A stretch of 64,000 nucleotides of DNA from assembly GCA_019358835.1 (NCBI GenBank), contig JAHHIH010000014.1, forward strand, positions 62,001 to 126,000. Reading direction: 5' to 3'. Origin of the DNA: Tildeniella torsiva UHER 1998/13D. Lineage in GTDB: Bacteria > Cyanobacteriota > Cyanobacteriia > Phormidesmidales > Phormidesmidaceae. The position numbers were made by a program, and so were the translations under genes. The notes beneath the pieces are model-generated. The model was not told where the DNA came from and did no database searches. It was given only the letters and a program-made list of their open reading frames with translations. Each line of letters starts with the position of its first letter. Positions within the stretch are counted from its first letter, which is position 1. Positions 10,319-20,525 of the stretch are shown piece after piece.

Positions 10319-10648
10319 TTAGTAACCGCCACGGGAGAAGCTGTCGCCACCGCCACGACGGCCACCGCCGCCGCCGCCAAAGTTACCACCGCCGCCGCCA
10401 CGATCTTCGCGGGGCTTGGCTTTGTTGACTTTAAGATCACGGCCCATCCACTCAGCGCCGTCTAGGGCTTCGATGGCGGCGTTTTCTTCAGAGTCAGCGG
10501 CCATTTCAACGAAGGCAAAGCCGCGCATGCGCCCGGTTTCACGATCGGTGGGGAGCTGAACCCGCTTGACAGACCCATACTCTGCAAACACAGAGGTTAG
10601 GTCTTCGCTGGTAGCGTCATAGGACAGGTTGCCTACGTAGATTGACAT
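10319..10648 (-). CDS. Cyanobacterial RRM RNA-binding protein (Rbp family)
   Basis: This is a 109-residue protein with a single RNA-recognition motif followed by a glycine-rich tail. RNP2 is 'IYVGNL' (3-8), RNP1 is 'RGFAFVEM' (42-49), and the tail from about 83 is Gly/Arg-rich and ends SFSRGGY. Family members are cold-induced or mRNA-localising proteins in cyanobacteria. The start MSIYVGNL at 10648 is supported by GGAGACA about 6 bases upstream. A longer in-frame reading to 10786 is unlike the family and is probably the 5' leader. The last codons and stop lie in the right copy of the tandem duplication. Confidence 0.92.
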   Translation of the reverse strand: MSIYVGNLSYDATSEDLTSVFAEYGSVKRVQLPTDRETGRMRGFAFVEMAADSEENAAIEALDGAEWMGRDLKVNKAKPREDRGGGGGNFGGGGGGRRGGGDSFSRGGY

Positions 10649-11050
10649 ATCTTGTCTCCAAAAATTAAAGGATGTGTAGAGCAAAATTTCGGAGAGGAGT
10701 CTGTCAATGGAAAAACGGAAAAATTCGTTAGTACTAGAAACAAATGCTGCTAACCGATCTCTATATCTCTGGAGATACCCTAGCACGTTTGAAAAGCTGG
10801 TGGAGACTTAGAAGGTTAAATCGCCCAACGAAAACTAGCTGTGGCTTGGAAAGCACTGTGCAACCGTATATATAGCGTTTCGCTTGTAAAGTTTTGTATT
10901 CTTTTGGTGGCTGCAACTCTAGTCAAATTCCCGTTCCAAGTCAGTTCTTGACCGCATTGCCTACTTTGCCTATCAGTGATGGCCGTGGGTGACGACCGGT
11001 TTCCTGAACCATCCCCGTGGGAGAATGGGCCTTTAACTGAGATTTCACCT
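10649..11050. other. Intergenic region rbp / thioredoxin with probable long rbp leader
   Basis: This stretch of about 400 bases separates divergent genes. The part next to rbp (10649-10800) is AT-rich and probably forms a long untranslated leader, as is known for cold-regulated rbp genes of other cyanobacteria (inference). The part near 10860-10915 is also AT-rich and may hold promoters. No ORF is called, except that the thioredoxin could start at 10976 instead of 11051. Confidence 0.4.
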
Positions 11051-11374
11051 ATGCCCGCCGCCTATATTGAGAACGAAACCGAGTTTGATGCGCTGCTCAG
11101 TGCCGAATCACTGTTTGTGGTCGATTGCACGGCGGCCTGGTGTGGCCCCTGCAAGCTGGTGGCCCCGCTGATGGATCAGCTGGCCGACGAATACGGCGAT
11201 CGCGTCAAAGTCCTCAAGCTCGACCTAGATGCCAATCAAGCGGTGGCAAAGCGCTACGGCATTCGCAGCATTCCCGCCGTGATGTTCTTTCAGCAGGGCG
11301 ATGTAGCCGAGACCCTGGTAGGGGCGAAAAAATATGATGAATATAGTGAAACCCTAAGTAAGTATTTGAGCTAG
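11051..11374 (+). CDS. Thioredoxin
   Basis: This 107-residue soluble thioredoxin has the redox motif WCGPC (30-34) and the cis-proline region 'IRSIPAVMFF'. It reduces disulfides of target proteins using electrons from a thioredoxin reductase. The start at 11051 (MPAAYIENETEF) gives the typical length. An in-frame ATG at 10976 would add 25 polar residues with no homology to the fold, although neither start has a strong ribosome-binding site. It is monocistronic in appearance, with a hairpin at 11436-11475 downstream. Which thioredoxin subtype (m, x or other) cannot be decided from sequence alone. Confidence 0.88.
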   Translation: MPAAYIENETEFDALLSAESLFVVDCTAAWCGPCKLVAPLMDQLADEYGDRVKVLKLDLDANQAVAKRYGIRSIPAVMFFQQGDVAETLVGAKKYDEYSETLSKYLS

Positions 11375-11435
11375 GGCATTGGCCTTTGCCAAAGCTCCGG
11401 AGTCGCTACCGTTCTAAGTCGTCACGATTGTCTAG

Positions 11436-11475
11436 GGCCAGTTGCCCCAACTGCTAGTAGATAGGGCAACTGGCC
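11436..11475 (+). terminator. Hairpin downstream of thioredoxin gene
   Basis: Twelve-base perfect arms (11436-11447 and 11464-11475) flank a 16-base loop, 61 bases after the thioredoxin stop. No T-run follows, so it may be a factor-dependent or weak terminator. Confidence 0.45.
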
Positions 11476-11509
11476 GATCTGCGATCGAGGCTAAGGGCAG
11501 TTCTCGGCA

Positions 11510-11527
11510 GGGCCACGCGCGTGGCCC
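11510..11527. repeat. 18-base perfect palindrome before glgA
   Basis: The sequence gggccacgcgcgtggccc is its own reverse complement and lies about 97 bases upstream of the glgA start. It could be an operator or part of a terminator. Nothing in the sequence decides between these. Confidence 0.45.
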
Positions 11528-11624
11528 GTTGTGGAGGGTTAGCCGAGGGCCAAAGATCTAGGCATAACGCCCACACCCCCGTAGACTAGGGACAACCGAT
11601 TGATCCAACAGCAGGGCGGGCGAT

Positions 11625-13106
11625 ATGGAAATTCTTTTTGTAGCAGCGGAAGCGGCACCCCTGGCTAAGGTCGGCGGTATGGGCGATGTCGTAGGTTCCC
11701 TGCCCAAAGTGCTGCGCAAGATGGGGCACGATGTGCGCATCTTCATGCCCTACTACGGCTTTCTGCCTGACAAGGTCGATATTCCTGAAGAGCCGGTGTG
11801 GAAAGGCACGGCCATGTTTAACGACTTTGCGGTGTACGAGACCACCCTGCCTGAGTCTGACGTGCCGGTGTACCTATTTGGCCACCCCGCCTTTGATCCC
11901 CGTAAGGTCTATGGTGGCGACGATGAAGCCTGGCGGTTTACCTTCTTTGCCAACGGCGCGGCTGAGTTTGCCTGGAACTATTGGAAGCCCCAGATCATTC
12001 ACTGCCACGACTGGCACACGGGCATGATTCCGGTGTGGATGCAGCAGTCGCCCGACATCAGCACCGTGTTTACGATCCACAACCTGGCCTACCAGGGGCC
12101 GTGGCGCTGGGAGCTAGAGCGCATTACCTGGTGCCCGTGGTATATGCAGGGGCACAACACCATGGCGGCGGCGGTGCAAGCTGCCGATCGCGTCAACACA
12201 GTCTCCCCCACCTATGCCCAGCAGATTAAAACCCCGGATTATGGCGAAGAACTGGAAGGGCTGCTGTCGTTTATCAGCGGCAAGCTGAGCGGCATTCTCA
12301 ACGGCATTGATGATGAGTCTTACGATCCAGCCACCGATCGCTACATCGCTAAAAACTTCACCGCTGACACCCTCGATCAGCGTCGCGCTAACAAGATCAC
12401 CATTCAAGAAGAGCTGGGCCTAGAGGTCAACTCAAAGGCTTTTTTGGTGGGGCTAGTGGGCCGATTGGTCGAGCAGAAGGGACTGGATCTGATTCTGCAA
12501 ATTTTGGATCGGTTCCTTTCCTACACCGACGCGCAGTTTATTTTGCTGGGTACGGGCGATCGCTACTACGAAACCCAGCTCTGGCAGATGGCCAGCCGCT
12601 ACCGGGGCCGCATGGCCACCTACCTGCTCTACAGCGAGGGGCTGGGTCGCCGCATCTATGCCGGAGCCGACGCGTTTCTGATGCCGTCGCGGTTCGAGCC
12701 CTGCGGCATTAGCCAGATGATTGCCATGCGCTACGGCTGCATTCCGGTGGTGCGGCGCACGGGCGGCTTGGTGGATACGGTGCAGCACCACGATCCTGAG
12801 CACCATACGGGCACGGGCTACTGCTTCGACCGCTACGAGCCACTGGATCTATTTACCTGCCTGATTCGCGCCTGGGAGGGCTACCGCTTTAAGGATGCCT
12901 GGCGGGCGTTACAGCGGCGCGCCATGGAGCAAGACTTTAGCTGGGACAAATCAGCGATCGACTACGTCAGGCTTTACAGCGAAATGCTTGGGCTCGACTT
13001 TAAAGACCAGCTCCCTAAGCCTGAGCTGCCTCCGATCGCACCTGCTCCCCAGGAGCCGTCAGCCGTGGTGGATGCGCCTTTACCCAAATCTTCGCTGCCA
13101 AAATAG
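11625..13106 (+). CDS. glgA: Glycogen synthase (ADP-glucose type)
   Basis: GlgA elongates glycogen by transferring glucose from ADP-glucose to the growing alpha-1,4 chain. The 493-residue GT5 protein has the N-terminal ADP-glucose loop 'KVGGMGDV' (15-22), 'HCHDWHTG' in the catalytic domain, and the C-terminal GT-B features '[12 protein letters not shown]' and '[18 protein letters not shown]' with the conserved Glu/Cys pair. Length and motifs are normal for a cyanobacterial enzyme, with a short Pro-rich C-terminal extension. The ATG at 11625 follows GCAGGGCGGGCGAT. glgP lies 4.3 kb downstream, beyond the URC-like cluster, in the same orientation. Confidence 0.95.
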   Translation: MEILFVAAEAAPLAKVGGMGDVVGSLPKVLRKMGHDVRIFMPYYGFLPDKVDIPEEPVWKGTAMFNDFAVYETTLPESDVPVYLFGHPAFDPRKVYGGDDEAWRFTFFANGAAEFAWNYWKPQIIHCHDWHTGMIPVWMQQSPDISTVFTIHNLAYQGPWRWELERITWCPWYMQGHNTMAAAVQAADRVNTVSPTYAQQIKTPDYGEELEGLLSFISGKLSGILNGIDDESYDPATDRYIAKNFTADTLDQRRANKITIQEELGLEVNSKAFLVGLVGRLVEQKGLDLILQILDRFLSYTDAQFILLGTGDRYYETQLWQMASRYRGRMATYLLYSEGLGRRIYAGADAFLMPSRFEPCGISQMIAMRYGCIPVVRRTGGLVDTVQHHDPEHHTGTGYCFDRYEPLDLFTCLIRAWEGYRFKDAWRALQRRAMEQDFSWDKSAIDYVRLYSEMLGLDFKDQLPKPELPPIAPAPQEPSAVVDAPLPKSSLPK

Positions 13107-13211
13107 CGCAGCGAGCTCCATAGCCTAGGGAGCACGGCTGTCTGTCACTCGTGAGCGGTTTATAGAGTGAAAAGTGTGGCAGATTAAAGATTTCTGTCCC
13201 ACGAGGCACCT

Positions 13212-14522
<1,311 letters not shown>

Positions 14523-14524
14523 GA

Positions 14525-15784
14525 ATGATGACTTTAGGCGGGGATGGGATGGTGGGCGGTGCCCACCCTACGGTGAGCTACCTGCAAAGTCCGCAGGCGA
14601 TTCGCGATCGCGCCCGCGCCCTTTTTCATTTGGCCGAGCAAGATCAGCTTCAGCACTTTCGCTACCATCCCGAAGCCTTGCCCGCCACCGCCGCCTACGT
14701 GCTCGACGTGATGCGGCAGCAGTATCCCAATAGTGAGATTCCCTTTCACTCGCGCTGGCGGCATTTTGAGGTGGAGGGGCGATCGCGCCTAGACCTCCTA
14801 GAACCCAAGTTATCAGAGCTGGATCCCTTGGAGCAGGCAAGGCTGAAGGTTGATTTGGCCATTACCAGCGTGTTACTGGATGCTGGCGCGGGGAGTCAGT
14901 GGCGGTATGTGGAACCGGGGACGGGGCTGGGATTTGCTAGGTCGGAGGGATTGGCGATCGCCAGCTTCCACAGCTTCACCGCCGGGCTCTTCTCTGGCCA
15001 GCCCGATCAGCCTTGGCAAGCAGATGCCCACGGGCTGACGAAACTTACCGCCGATCATCTGGCCCAAGCCTTTCAGGTCACAGACGACAATCCTCTATTA
15101 GGGCTGGAAGGACGAGTGGCGCTGCTGCAAAAACTTGGCCACACCCTGCGCCAACAGCCTCAATTCTTTGGGTCTGAGCTTCCCCGACCAGGACATTTAG
15201 TAGATTACTGGCTACAAACCGCCTCCCATAGTCAGCTGTCGGCAACGACCATCCTGCAGACCATTCTCCTAGGCCTGGGGCCAATTTGGCCCGGACGGGT
15301 AGAACTTGCGGGGATCAATCTCGGCGATGTGTGGCCCCATCCTCAACTGCCGAATACCGGCCTCGGCAGCAACCTTGTCCCCTTCCACAAGCTCTCCCAG
15401 TGGCTCACCTATTCTCTGCTAGAACCCCTGCAAGATCTGGGCCTAACTATCACCGATCTCGATCAGCTCACTGGCTTAGCCGAATACCGCAACGGAGGGC
15501 TGTTTGTGGATATGGGTGTCCTCAGCCTTAGAAATTCTGCTGATTTTGAGATTGCCCATCCTCCCGAGTCCCCGCTGATCGTTGAGTGGCGCGCCCTAAC
15601 CCTCTGTTTGCTGGACGATCTCGCCATCCACATTCGCCAGTCGTTGAGCCGGGATGCCGAAACTCTTCCCCTCGTGAAAATTCTTCAGGGTGGCACCTGG
15701 GCTGCGGGGCGACAGATCGCTGCGGAGAGGCGATCGGGGGGAGAACCGCCGATTCAATTGGCCAGCGATGGCACAGTGTTTTAG
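14525..15784 (+). CDS. URC4/urg3 family protein (DUF1688)
   Basis: This 419-residue soluble protein matches the DUF1688 (URC4/Urg3) family: 'PFHSRWRHFE', 'RLKVDLAITSVLLDAGAG', 'FARSEGLAIASFHSFTAGLFS' and 'NPLLGLEGRVALLQKLG' are characteristic blocks. URC4 is required for uracil breakdown in yeast and is repeatedly found beside URC1 and UPRT genes. Its chemistry is not settled. The ATG at 14525 lies two bases after the URC1 stop, with GGAGTAGGA overlapping the stop, so translation is probably coupled. The first ~20 residues are not conserved, and part is encoded by a GC-rich palindrome (14551-14567). The true conserved start is near 'LQSPQAIRDRA'. Confidence 0.87.
   Translation: MMTLGGDGMVGGAHPTVSYLQSPQAIRDRARALFHLAEQDQLQHFRYHPEALPATAAYVLDVMRQQYPNSEIPFHSRWRHFEVEGRSRLDLLEPKLSELDPLEQARLKVDLAITSVLLDAGAGSQWRYVEPGTGLGFARSEGLAIASFHSFTAGLFSGQPDQPWQADAHGLTKLTADHLAQAFQVTDDNPLLGLEGRVALLQKLGHTLRQQPQFFGSELPRPGHLVDYWLQTASHSQLSATTILQTILLGLGPIWPGRVELAGINLGDVWPHPQLPNTGLGSNLVPFHKLSQWLTYSLLEPLQDLGLTITDLDQLTGLAEYRNGGLFVDMGVLSLRNSADFEIAHPPESPLIVEWRALTLCLLDDLAIHIRQSLSRDAETLPLVKILQGGTWAAGRQIAAERRSGGEPPIQLASDGTVF
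14551..14567. repeat. GC-rich palindrome in the URC4 N-terminal codons
   Basis: ggtgggc and gcccacc (arms 14551-14557 and 14561-14567) flank GGT. Copies of a similar GGTGGGCxxTGCCCACC palindrome are common in cyanobacterial genomes. Here it encodes Val-Gly-Gly-Ala-His-Pro in the non-conserved leader, 27 bases into the gene. Confidence 0.5.
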
Positions 15785-15796
15785 AGTTCAAAATTC

Positions 15797-15839
15797 AAAA
15801 TGGAGAATTCAAAGTGCAAAACTTTGAATTCTCCATTTT
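15797..15839. repeat. Perfect 19-bp AT-rich inverted repeat between URC4 and upp
   Basis: Arms 15797-15815 and 15821-15839 are exact reverse complements with a five-base loop. The element begins 13 bases after the URC4 stop and ends 38 bases before the upp start. It belongs to the attcaaaa/ttttgaat type of dispersed intergenic repeats also seen near 37.95 and 60.73 kb. It may attenuate or stabilise the URC transcript. Confidence 0.75.
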
Positions 15840-15877
15840 CCCCTTCCCTCGCCCACCCATCTTCCCCTCCACTCCCC

Positions 15878-16510
15878 ATGCCCCAACTCCACCTCATCGA
15901 CCATCCCCTGATCCAGCACAAGCTCACCCTGATGCGGCGGGCGGAGACCAGTACCGCGAAGTTTCGCACGCTGCTGAAGGAAATCAGCCTGCTAATGGCT
16001 TACGAGGTGACGCGGGACTTGCCGCTAAAACTGGAAACCATTACAACGCCGATGGCTACCATGGAGGCTCCGGTGCTGGCCCCGGAGAAAAAGCTGGTGG
16101 TGGTGTCGATCATGCGAGCGGGGCAGGGCATTCTCGACGGCATTCTAGAACTGATGCCCTCGGCGCGGGTGGGGCACATTGGCCTCTACCGCGATCCGCA
16201 AACCCTGCGAGTGATTGAGTACTTCTTTAAGGTGCCGGAGGATTTGAGCGATCGCGATGTGCTGGTCGTTGACCCGATGATTGCCACCGGCAATACTGCC
16301 GTTGCAGCGCTGTATCCGCTCAAGCAGGCTAAGCCGCGATCGCTCCGCTTCCTCTGTCTGCTCGCCGCTCCCGAAGGCATTGCCCACTTTCACCACGAGC
16401 ACCCCGATGTGCCCCTCTATGCCGCCGCTGTGGATGAAAAGCTGGATGAGCGTGGCTACATTTTGCCGGGATTGGGGGATGCGGGCGATCGCCTCTTTGG
16501 CACCAAGTAG
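15878..16510 (+). CDS. upp: Uracil phosphoribosyltransferase
   Basis: Upp converts uracil and PRPP to UMP. The 210-residue product has standard length when started at the ATG at 15878 ([16 protein letters not shown]). The longer in-frame ATG at 15800 lies inside an inverted repeat and adds a low-complexity Ser/Pro leader. Conserved features are '[12 protein letters not shown]', the uracil-site region '[10 protein letters not shown]', the PRPP motif '[13 protein letters not shown]' (128-140) and the C-terminal '[16 protein letters not shown]'. In the URC pathway UPRT (URC6) feeds uracil in as UMP, so its place after URC1 and URC4 fits a catabolic cluster as well as salvage. Confidence 0.95.
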   Translation: MPQLHLIDHPLIQHKLTLMRRAETSTAKFRTLLKEISLLMAYEVTRDLPLKLETITTPMATMEAPVLAPEKKLVVVSIMRAGQGILDGILELMPSARVGHIGLYRDPQTLRVIEYFFKVPEDLSDRDVLVVDPMIATGNTAVAALYPLKQAKPRSLRFLCLLAAPEGIAHFHHEHPDVPLYAAAVDEKLDERGYILPGLGDAGDRLFGTK

Positions 16511-17435
16511 GGCACGAAGTAGCCGCCCAGCCAGCGCACCCTTGAACCCAGCTTTCCTAAAGATTCAAACGAATTATCGATTCCCTAAGCGGTTGAAATA
16601 ACTGTCTGTGTTGCTTCCGTAAAGTAACGCTTTTTGCCGCAGGTTTTTACGTAGGCTTGATCTTAAATGAATCAGTATTTATTATCTAAAAATGCTGACA
16701 TAAACAGTCAGACGGTTTAATCTAAAATTTACTTTGCCAATAAATTGGTTAAAATAATCACAAGTATGCTGCTCACTAGCCAACTGCGGCAAAAGCTAGG
16801 GAAGGAGCCGCGTTAAGAAATGTAAAGCGACTTCTAGTATTATTTATAATTCTTCATAACGTTTTCTTTACGCAAGAAATGACCTCAGGGCAAGGGATAC
16901 AGAATCTTGCGGCGGCAAAATATGTTCCATGACTCACTAATTCACCTAACTTAACACTTCTAAATCACTTGCTCATAGTATGTCCTTAATATTTTTTTAA
17001 GGACTCTGCGAATGCCCTGGCTAGCGGCATTGGAGCGATCGCCAGAATATTTGATCGAGAGTTGGGCAGCGAATTTAGGAATCTTTTAGGAAGTGCGGCA
17101 GGCTTTTCCCTTTCGTCTACCACTTTTTGCCGTTGGTTGGGCGACAGAGTTTTATTCGCAGCCAGTTAAAATGAGTTCACTCCCGTCGAGGTGAGGGGTC
17201 AATCCTTTGGCCCAGCGCTGGTGAGTGAACCATATCCATGCTTGGATTTGTTGGTTGAATGTCTCAATCTGTTGAGACCTAAGCTTGTCAACGTGAATGG
17301 CCGCTGCTTGCCTAGGCAATGTGCATTAGGTAATGCGATCGCCCCTAGGGGCATCTATGTCCATCGCGCCACCTGCTTCGAGCCTCCGGGCTGCCAGCGA
17401 ATTCTTGTGTGATCACTACAGTATTAAGGGTTCCT
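16511..17435. other. Long AT-rich intergenic region upstream of glgP
   Basis: These 925 bases contain no convincing gene. Bases 16600-17000 are distinctly AT-richer than the surroundings and contain an 8-base stem (16982-16989 with 16997-17004, loop of T's) that could be a terminator or regulatory hairpin. A 73-codon frame at 17191-17412 has no recognisable features. The 3' part probably holds the glgP promoter and leader. Confidence 0.5.
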
Positions 17436-19964
17436 ATGGCTAAGCAATCTATTCGTCTGCCCGAATCCAACATGACGACAGCCGTACCGCTGTCGCTGGG
17501 GACAGCAGATGTTGCGCTCGATGCTGAAGCGCAGGTGAATAAAATTCAGCAGGCGTTGGTCAACAACCTGTACTGGGTACAGGGCAAAGACGAGCAGTTC
17601 GCCAATGCCCACGACTACTACATGGCGCTGGCTCACAGTGTGCGCAACCAGCTGCAGCAAAAGCGCATTCGCACCGCCAAAACCTACGCCCAAGCGCAGG
17701 CCAAAAACGTGTATTATCTGTCGGCAGAGTTTCTCATGGGCCGCCAACTCGGCAACGGTCTGATCAACCTGGGCATGTACGACACCATGCGCCACGCCCT
17801 GGCCGACTGCGGGCTAGATCTAGACGAACTGCTAGAGCGCGAAGCTGAACCGGGCCTGGGCAACGGTGGACTGGGTCGGCTCGCCGCCTGCTTTATGGAT
17901 TCGCTCACCACGCTTAATCTGCCTGCGATCGGCTACGGCATTCGCTACGAGTTTGGCATCTTTACCCAGCTGATTCGCCAGGGTCACCAGGTCGAAGCCC
18001 CCGACAAGTGGCTCAGCTACGGCAACCCCTGGGAAATTGCTCGCCCCGACTACCGAGTTGAGGTTAAGTTTGGCGGCCACACCGAGGTCTACAAAAAAGA
18101 CGGCGACGACGACTATCAGGTGCGGTGGATTCAGGCCCAGACCGTGATTGGCATTCCCCACGATGTGCCCGTGCCAGGTTATGGCACCGACAATGTCAAC
18201 CTGCTGCGCCTGTGGAAGGCCGAAGCGGGCGAAGCCTTTGACCTCGACGCTTTTAACGCTGGGGATTACTTTGGGGCCGTAGCCAACAAGATGATCTCCG
18301 AGAACATCACCAAGGTGCTCTACCCTAACGACGAAACCCGCCAGGGCAAAGAGCTGCGACTGCAACAGCAGTACTTCTTCGTCGCCTGCTCGCTGCAAGA
18401 CATCATTCGCCTGCACCTGCGCGACCACAACACCCTAGAGAATTTGGCCGAGTTTGCCGCCATTCAGCTCAACGACACCCACCCGGCCATCGGCGTGGCT
18501 GAGCTCATGCGCCTGCTGATCGACGAGTACAACTTTGAGTGGGCCGCCGCTTGGAAAATCACCCAGCGCACCTTTGGCTACACCAACCACACCCTCATGC
18601 CCGAAGCTCTGGAGAAGTGGTCAGTCGATTTGTTTGGCAAGCTGCTGCCCCGCCACCTCGAAATCATCTACGAAATCAACCACCGTTTTTTGGATCAGGT
18701 GAAGCTGCGCTACCCCAACGATCCCGAGCGCCTCGAGCGCCTTTCTCTGATTGAAGAAGGCGGCGAGCGCCGGGTGCGGATGGCCAACCTGGCCTGCGTC
18801 GGCAGCCACGCCATCAACGGCGTCGCCGCCCTGCACACCGAACTGCTCAAGCAGGAGGTGCTGCAAGATTTCTATGAGCTGTGGCCCGACAAGTTCAGCA
18901 ATAAGACTAACGGCATTACCCCCCGCCGCTGGCTGTTGCAGTGCAACCCCCGCCTGGCCCAGCTGATCTCTGAAACCATTGGCGACAGCTGGATCACCAA
19001 CCTCGACGATCTCAAGCAGTTAGAAGCCCACCTCGACGACGAGGCGTTTCGCCATGCCTGGCAGGCCATTAAGCAAGAAAACAAGTGGGCGCTATCCCGC
19101 TACATCCACGACACCCTCGGCATTGAGGTCAACCCCGACTCGATGTTTGATGTGCAGATCAAGCGCATCCATGAGTACAAGCGGCAGCTGATGAACGTGC
19201 TGCACGTGGTCACCCTCTACAACCGCATGGTGCAAAACCCTGGGGATCATGTCGTGCCGCGCACGGTGATCTTTGGCGGCAAGGCGGCCCCCGGCTACGC
19301 CATGGCCAAGCTGGTGGTAAAGCTGATCAACGCCGTCGCCGACGTGGTCAACAATGACCCGATCGTCAATGGGCGGTTGAAGGTGGTGTTTTTGCCCAAC
19401 TACAATGTCTCCCAAGCCCAACGACTGTTTCCGGCCTCTGACCTGTCGGAGCAGATCTCCACGGCTGGTATGGAAGCCTCGGGCACCGGCAACATGAAGT
19501 TCGCCCTCAACGGTGCCCTCACAATTGGCACCCTCGATGGAGCCAACGTAGAAATCCGTGAGGAAGTTGGGGCCGACAACTTCTTCCTGTTTGGTCTGAC
19601 CACTGAGCAGGTCGCCGCCTGCAAGGCCGTGGGCCACAACCCTTGGTACTACTACGACACCAACCCCGAGCTGAAGCGCACCTTGGATGCGATCGCATCC
19701 GGCCTGTTCTCCCCTGAGAACCCCGACCTGTTCTTGCCGATTCTCGACTCGCTACTGGTCGATGACCCCTATATGGTGATGGCCGACTTTGCCGCCTACG
19801 TGCAGTGCCAAGAACACGTCAGCCGCACCTACGAAGACCGCGATCGCTGGGTGCGCATGGCCATTCTCAACACCGCCCGCATCGGCAAATTCTCCGCCGA
19901 TCGCACGATTGCCGACTATGCCCGTGAGATTTGGAAGGTGAAAGCGGTGCCGGTTGGAGAGTAG
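17436..19964 (+). CDS. glgP: Glycogen phosphorylase
   Basis: GlgP releases glucose-1-phosphate from glycogen using phosphate and pyridoxal phosphate. The product of 842 residues is full length for the GT35 family. Key segments include 'YYLSAEFLMGRQLGNGL' near the N-terminus, 'GLGNGGLGRLAACFMDS', 'IQLNDTHPAIGVAELMR' and the PLP-lysine motif 'ASGTGNMKFALNGA' in the C-terminal domain. The ATG at 17436 (MAKQSIRLPE) has AAGGG upstream. A GTG at 17409 is in frame but lacks a site. With GlgA 4 kb upstream it covers glycogen turnover. The long AT-rich upstream region suggests independent regulation. Confidence 0.96.
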   Translation: MAKQSIRLPESNMTTAVPLSLGTADVALDAEAQVNKIQQALVNNLYWVQGKDEQFANAHDYYMALAHSVRNQLQQKRIRTAKTYAQAQAKNVYYLSAEFLMGRQLGNGLINLGMYDTMRHALADCGLDLDELLEREAEPGLGNGGLGRLAACFMDSLTTLNLPAIGYGIRYEFGIFTQLIRQGHQVEAPDKWLSYGNPWEIARPDYRVEVKFGGHTEVYKKDGDDDYQVRWIQAQTVIGIPHDVPVPGYGTDNVNLLRLWKAEAGEAFDLDAFNAGDYFGAVANKMISENITKVLYPNDETRQGKELRLQQQYFFVACSLQDIIRLHLRDHNTLENLAEFAAIQLNDTHPAIGVAELMRLLIDEYNFEWAAAWKITQRTFGYTNHTLMPEALEKWSVDLFGKLLPRHLEIIYEINHRFLDQVKLRYPNDPERLERLSLIEEGGERRVRMANLACVGSHAINGVAALHTELLKQEVLQDFYELWPDKFSNKTNGITPRRWLLQCNPRLAQLISETIGDSWITNLDDLKQLEAHLDDEAFRHAWQAIKQENKWALSRYIHDTLGIEVNPDSMFDVQIKRIHEYKRQLMNVLHVVTLYNRMVQNPGDHVVPRTVIFGGKAAPGYAMAKLVVKLINAVADVVNNDPIVNGRLKVVFLPNYNVSQAQRLFPASDLSEQISTAGMEASGTGNMKFALNGALTIGTLDGANVEIREEVGADNFFLFGLTTEQVAACKAVGHNPWYYYDTNPELKRTLDAIASGLFSPENPDLFLPILDSLLVDDPYMVMADFAAYVQCQEHVSRTYEDRDRWVRMAILNTARIGKFSADRTIADYAREIWKVKAVPVGE

Positions 19965-20041
19965 GGAGTAGGGGGTGAGGAGTAGGGAACTTGGTCAAAC
20001 CACCGACTCACCTACCCCTCACCCATCCACCCCCTACCCCT
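19965..20041. repeat. Purine/pyrimidine-rich inverted repeat between glgP and lspA
   Basis: A GGAGAGTAGGGAGTAGGGGG-type tract directly after the glgP stop faces a CCTACCCCTCACCC-type tract before the lspA stop. The two are roughly complementary, so the region folds into a long imperfect hairpin and probably acts as a convergent terminator. Related tracts occur at about 38030-38065 and 44040-44105. Confidence 0.6.
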
Positions 20042-20521
20042 TCACCCCTCTCCCCGCTTCGGAGGTTCCCGCAGCGCCGCCACCAGCAGGCAGACAATGC
20101 CGATGTTGATGCAGACATCGGCCACGTTAAAAATCGGGAAGCGAATCAGCCGAAAGTCTAGGAAGTCAATGACTTCGCCCGATAGCAGGCGATCGATGCC
20201 GTTACCCAACGCTCCGCTGAGAATGAACCCGTAGCCCACCTGCTCCCAGCGGTTGGGCAATCGGGCCTTTAAACCCAAGACAATGAGGCCCAAACTGACC
20301 GCCATCGACAGCCACTTCAGCCACTCGCCATTGTCGCTAAATAGACTGAAAGCCGCGCCGCTGTTGGTCACGTAGGTAAAGTAAAACACCCCTGGCCAGA
20401 TGGGTAGCGAGTCGGGTGGGGTGGCAAGTTCAAAGGTTTGGGCCACCCAAAACTTAGTCAGCTGATCGAGGGCCAGCCCAGTCCCAGCGGCGATCCAAAA
20501 CCAACGATTGCGCAATCTCAT
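20042..20521 (-). CDS. lspA: Lipoprotein signal peptidase
   Basis: LspA is the membrane aspartyl protease that cleaves signal peptides from diacylglyceryl-prolipoproteins. The 159-residue protein has four hydrophobic helices. The two catalytic aspartates lie in 'GNGIDRLLSG' (Asp110) and 'FNVADVCINIG' (Asp135). 'TNSGAAFSLF' is the conserved loop and 'LDQLTKFWV' the N-terminal signature. It starts four bases after bioY ends, so the two form an operon with likely translational coupling. Confidence 0.95.
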   Translation of the reverse strand: MRLRNRWFWIAAGTGLALDQLTKFWVAQTFELATPPDSLPIWPGVFYFTYVTNSGAAFSLFSDNGEWLKWLSMAVSLGLIVLGLKARLPNRWEQVGYGFILSGALGNGIDRLLSGEVIDFLDFRLIRFPIFNVADVCINIGIVCLLVAALREPPKRGEG

Positions 20522-20525
20522 GGGC

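Larger units (their letters stand above)
9888..10334. repeat. Perfect 223-bp tandem duplication of a convergent terminator region
   Basis: Bases 9888-10111 and 10111-10334 are identical base for base (period 223). The unit holds the last ~27 codons of the deaminase-like gene, the bidirectional hairpin, and the last five codons plus stop of rbp. The deaminase gene uses the left copy and rbp uses the right copy, so both genes stay intact. The orphan gene tails lie at 10111-10195 and 10096-10111. The ends share the microhomology CCACG (9884-9888 and 10329-10333), as expected for slippage or microhomology-mediated duplication. The absence of any mismatch means a recent event or an assembly artefact. 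Confidence 0.97.

Noticed and set aside
17191-17412. 73-codon ORF just before glgP
   Set aside because: No homology, no ribosome-binding site, and it runs into the glgP start region; likely chance.
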